Below, one piece after another: positions 60,313 through 64,000 of a DNA stretch of 64,000 nucleotides. The stretch lies in the NCBI GenBank assembly GCA_037954325.1, contig JBBMNZ010000018.1, forward strand, positions 7,123,501 through 7,187,500. The letters are read 5' to 3'. The position numbers and the translations under genes are program-made. Each line of letters begins with the position of its first letter. Position 1 is the stretch's first letter. The notes under the pieces were generated by a model that saw only the letters and a program-made list of their open reading frames with translations, had not been told where the DNA came from and did no database searches. The DNA is from Fistularia commersonii. Its lineage: Eukaryota; Chordata; Actinopteri; Syngnathiformes; Fistulariidae.

Positions 60313-60675
60313 TTTCTCCAGAATATGATTGTAGTATATCATGAAAACACATTTTATACTGACTTGATACAGTGCCATTACAGCAATCCTTGTGAGACAA
60401 AAGTATAGAGCTGTCAATGTTATCATACAGTATTAACACAATTTTTCACCATAGTATGTGCCTTTGTGTAATTTATTTAGTCCACTTTCTTGACTATTTA
60501 CGGAATTTGTCAAAAGAGGGCATTTTAAAGTAGTTCAGTTTTTGTCATATTCTTCGAACATTTTTAACTCCTCGCCAAAAATTATGAAAGGCTGAGACAG
60601 CATTCCAAACTTCGTCTATCATTACTGTTCACATGATGTGTCCATTGTTCATTTTCACTATGATAAATATGCATA

Positions 60676-60678
60676 AAC

Positions 60679-60727
<49 letters not shown>

Positions 60728-60770
60728 TATATACATATACATATACATATATACATACATATATATAATA
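60676..60770. repeat. TA/CA compound microsatellite
   Basis: (TA)n, (CA)n, then ATACATAC variants. Confidence 0.9.
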
Positions 60771-60779
60771 TATATGTAC

Positions 60780-63300
60780 ACATTATGAGTAATAATTTTT
60801 AAAGCAGGAATGCATAACATTGAATTACATGATAAATCAAATATAACTCTTGCCCAAATTTATTTTAGAACTTTCTTTTTTGCAACATTTTCAGCTTCTA
60901 TTCCCACCAGAGGGTGCTGCAGGATCACCTTTTAGTAGTCGTCGTCTCTCCATTTTCATAATCAGTGAATCATCATATTGTCGAGAAAACAGAAAACCAC
61001 ACAAATCCTATTACTTGATTTGTATTAGTCATTCTTGGAAGAACCAGGCTGTTATTTATTCACTTCTGAAGTATCCTGCCATAGCAAACCTTTTATAAAA
61101 AAAACTTTATTGTGATATGTTAGCTTATGTGTGAGAAAAACCAACTGTCAAACAGGCATTGCAATATATTTTTTTTCTCTTGATTACAGTCTTTAGGCTT
61201 GAAGTGTTATTGTGTTATGACAAAGTGAAAGACTTAAAATTGAGTCAAAGAATTCCTACCAGCTCTGTTAAATGCAGAATGTCGTAAATCATGGTTGTGT
61301 CACACCAGACCAGAGCTTCATTTCTTCAGCCATAACATTCTAACGGTTTCATATACAGATGTCTCTCTGATTGGACCTTAGTATGAGAACGGGGCTCAGT
61401 CCCATCTGACTCAGTGTTTAATGTCTTTTCTCCTTAAACAGAGATATTCATTTCTGGATGTTGTTTTGGCCCTCCTCTGATTTAAGGAAGTGCCCTGTGC
61501 TGTGAGAAGGACCTTAGCTCTTAAGCTCTTCTGTTTCATTGAATCCAAAAGGTGTGACTTTCATTTTCAGTCCTTGGTCATCAGTAGGCTGTTTTCATCC
61601 CAACTCTGGCTTCACAATGTGCTTCGAAGACTGCAGCACTCAGAAAAGAGTGTCATTATGACTGACGCATTGTGTCATTGTACATGATGTGGTAGTAATG
61701 TTGGCAAGCAACATTTTAGTATGTTTTGTAACAAACTGTTTCTCTGATATGGGTTTTGCAAGCCAAAACAGTTTCAGAGCACAGATCAGGCTCATTTCTT
61801 GTGATGTAGCTCGATTTTACGGTAAAATGAATTCTGCATTGAACATCCACGTTTCGACTAGAGAAATAAGTTATTACATTATTGTTGCCCTAACTTCTTT
61901 CACTGGACCCTTCTAGTTTTCTTCTATCTACTGTTTCTGTCATCTGTTCTCCCTGGCTGTGTGGTCCCATGACCTGCCTTATGGACTGATAGCAGAAGTC
62001 CTTACACAACTAGGGATCTGGAAATAATCCTCCTGTCTTATAGAGCTCATTTAGTTTGGACATGGAGTTTTTCAGCAATGACACAGGGTGTGTCGCACTT
62101 GTGGACAAAATCCTTTGTGCCCTCCTATAAACTTAGAAAGAGGGATGAGACTGAAGTTATAACTACTAGCAGACACAGCACTGATATCAGACAACAATAA
62201 AACAATAGCCCCTAATGGCATGAACAAATAGTAATCCTAACTAAACCTTAACTTTGTATATTATACTCTGATGGAGATATTTATCTCGAAAAGATTTGAG
62301 TTTCTCCAGCCGCCTGCGCCAAAAAGGTGTCAACATGTTGAGGTGATTACTTTGTCTGGCTTAAATACCTCATTTACAAAGCTCATCATTCACCTGTGTT
62401 TTTTCATGAGTTGACAATCATTAGATAAAACACTCCTGCATTTATTTCTTGCAGAATAAAAAAATGCATATTGTTGCCAAGGTGTTAACAATTGCTTTAT
62501 TAATGATAATAATAAAAAGAAAGAGCATGATGCAAGAGCCACTAATTTTTTTAGAATAATACCACAAACCGTAATGTAATGCTTCTTCACAGGGCCAACT
62601 AAAATAGCATCAAGGCTTAACCTCTGCAGAGGCAGGCAAAGATGTCAGTTTGGGAACACGACAAGAGCCATTCCAGAAACTTCTGAGCAGAATGGATTCT
62701 TTCCCGATATGAGGGCTGAGAACAAAAAAAGTAGAGATGCACAGCATCATCCATTGGACATAGGCTAGGGGATATGAAGCAAAAGTGAACACTATGAGTG
62801 CTTTGGTTTTTATAAAACTTAAAAGCATAGGGTTATACACGTCTTTCGAGCCTTAATTTGTGCTTTTCTCTGGCAATGTACTCAATATTTTGGTTTCATA
62901 CAGATGACATGGGACATTTAAAAAAACTCAAGAAGGGAGTTTTGTGGAGCGAGAACACTGCTGCTATAAAAAAGCTATTGAGAACCTTTGTGCTTTCCAA
63001 CAGAATTGTTGTTCTCCATTGGAGAGAAGTTTAAAGTACCGGTATGTGCGCTGTGTGGGGGATGCAGTAGCAATGATGTACATGCAGTAGCTTAAGTATT
63101 GTCAAAGGATTTGCTCCTTTTTTCCCAGTCAGTAATATTCTTTTCTCTTTTAATATACTGTTGAGTTTCATCACCAAGACACATAGTAATGATTTCAAGA
63201 AGATATTTCACACTGAGTACATATAAGAGTACATATCCTCATTAAATTTGAGCCTTAAAAAGGTGGTGTTTGACATCTAATGTTGTTTGGAAGGCAATGC
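60780..63300. other. Intergenic, nothing recognised
   Basis: Several small open frames occur, but none has recognisable domains, splice context or codon signal. No family repeat identified. Confidence 0.4.
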
Positions 63301-63310
63301 TGGTCCAATT

Positions 63311-63346
63311 TTCAAAGTCTACACATACATTGTGTAGACTTTGGAA
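63311..63346. repeat. 15-bp hairpin
   Basis: TTCAAAGTCTACACA and TGTGTAGACTTTGGAA pair around TACAT with one bulge or mismatch. Confidence 0.75.
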
Positions 63347-63534
63347 GTCTTCTCAATATGTGTGTTGGTTAAACTTCAACTGTGAATACTGTTATAGACA
63401 ACCAGTTTCATGTAGAATCAGTTAAACAGAGGTGGTGTTCAGTAACATGATTTGAACTTGAATTAAACTTTGTTGAACTGTTTATCAAACTTACACAGTT
63501 TTACAATATATTTCTTCTTCTGTTGAGTCTGAGT

Positions 63535-63600
63535 TTTATAAGTCGCTTTGGATAAAAGCATCTGCTAAATGACAGTAATGTAATGGAATGTAATGACTGA
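63535..63600 (+). mobile_element. V-SINE tail fragment
   Basis: ATAAGTCGCTTTGGATAAAA then GCATCTGCTAAATGA and repeated TAATG is the conserved V-SINE core with its LINE2-like end; no tRNA head. Confidence 0.75.
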
Positions 63601-64000
63601 TGTTATGAGCTGATATCAACATTATGGTATAAAAAAAATAAAGGTTACAAAGTTTCAAGTTACACTGTTGCAAATTTAACTGATAACACAGGTGAAATTT
63701 CTGTGACTACCATTAGCATTGGATGCAAAATTTACTGGTTCTAACAGCAATGTCATTGAGACGTTATATAGTTTCATAGTTAGCGGTATATGGTGCCAAA
63801 CTTATGGCATAAAAGACAGAAGTTAAATATTGGATTTTTTTTCAGCATTTCATGTCAGAAAGATGACAACTTCATGCCTAATTCATAGTAGTTACATTTT
63901 AGTTGAAAACATTACCTCAAGTTGACCAACAAAAGCCACAATATGTTAATGTTAACATCTGAACCTTTAAGAACATATCAATTTAGTCAGTCAACAACAC
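63601..64000. other. Intergenic, nothing recognised
   Basis: AT-rich end of window. Confidence 0.4.

Noticed and set aside
1..64000. CRISPR arrays, operons, riboswitches or prokaryotic mobile elements
   Set aside because: The window is vertebrate; the tandem arrays seen are microsatellites without spacer structure.

Overview
The window is vertebrate nuclear DNA, almost certainly from a teleost fish. It has intron-rich genes with GT-AG splicing, long microsatellites, and fish-typical retroelements: Rex3, an RTE/BovB-type LINE, an L1/Tx1-type LINE, L2-like LINEs, tRNA-derived SINEs, and hAT and Tc1-like DNA transposons. The gene order slc19a3 - agfg1 - mff matches the conserved vertebrate block on human 2q36.3. 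That match is recalled from general knowledge, not searched.

Layout. (1) 732-4799, plus strand: 3' part of a thiamine-transporter gene (slc19a3-type), four exons, ending at a polyA signal. (2) 5738-28763, minus strand: complete agfg1 (ArfGAP with FG repeats), 14 coding exons, 589 aa, convergent with slc19a3. I checked every exon phase and all agree. Its introns hold most of the LINE, SINE and DNA-transposon copies. (3) 28.8-33.5 kb: intergenic, with an unidentified 240-bp direct repeat, a SINE and a short hAT element. (4) 33529-38856, minus: complete mff (mitochondrial fission factor), 7 coding exons, 304 aa, with a likely non-coding first exon near 39.4 kb. (5) 40.6-43.8 kb: an L1/Tx1-type LINE with a 15-bp target-site duplication, then Rex3 and RTE pieces. 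(6) 43921-51388, plus: scattered exons of a multi-EGF-domain gene. The 5' pair carries damage and the 3' pair looks intact. (7) 45895-49558, minus, lying inside that gene: a complete EHD-family ATPase, 544 aa in 6 exons, closest to EHD2. (8) 51.7-60.3 kb: retroelement-dense, with a 550-bp inverted repeat made of a Rex3/RTE composite. (9) 60.3-64 kb: AT-rich sequence with no gene I recognise.

The genes do not form an operon-like unit. Two share an endocytic theme: Agfg1 ends in several NPF motifs, the classic ligand of EH domains, and the EHD2-like protein carries an EH domain. I treat their proximity as coincidence. No new multi-gene system is evident. The most useful observations are a 42-unit TG repeat just upstream of the mff exon 2 acceptor, two perfect or near-perfect long hairpins in agfg1 introns, a decayed EGF gene hosting an intact EHD gene, unidentified paired repeats, and nested insertions whose order can be read directly.
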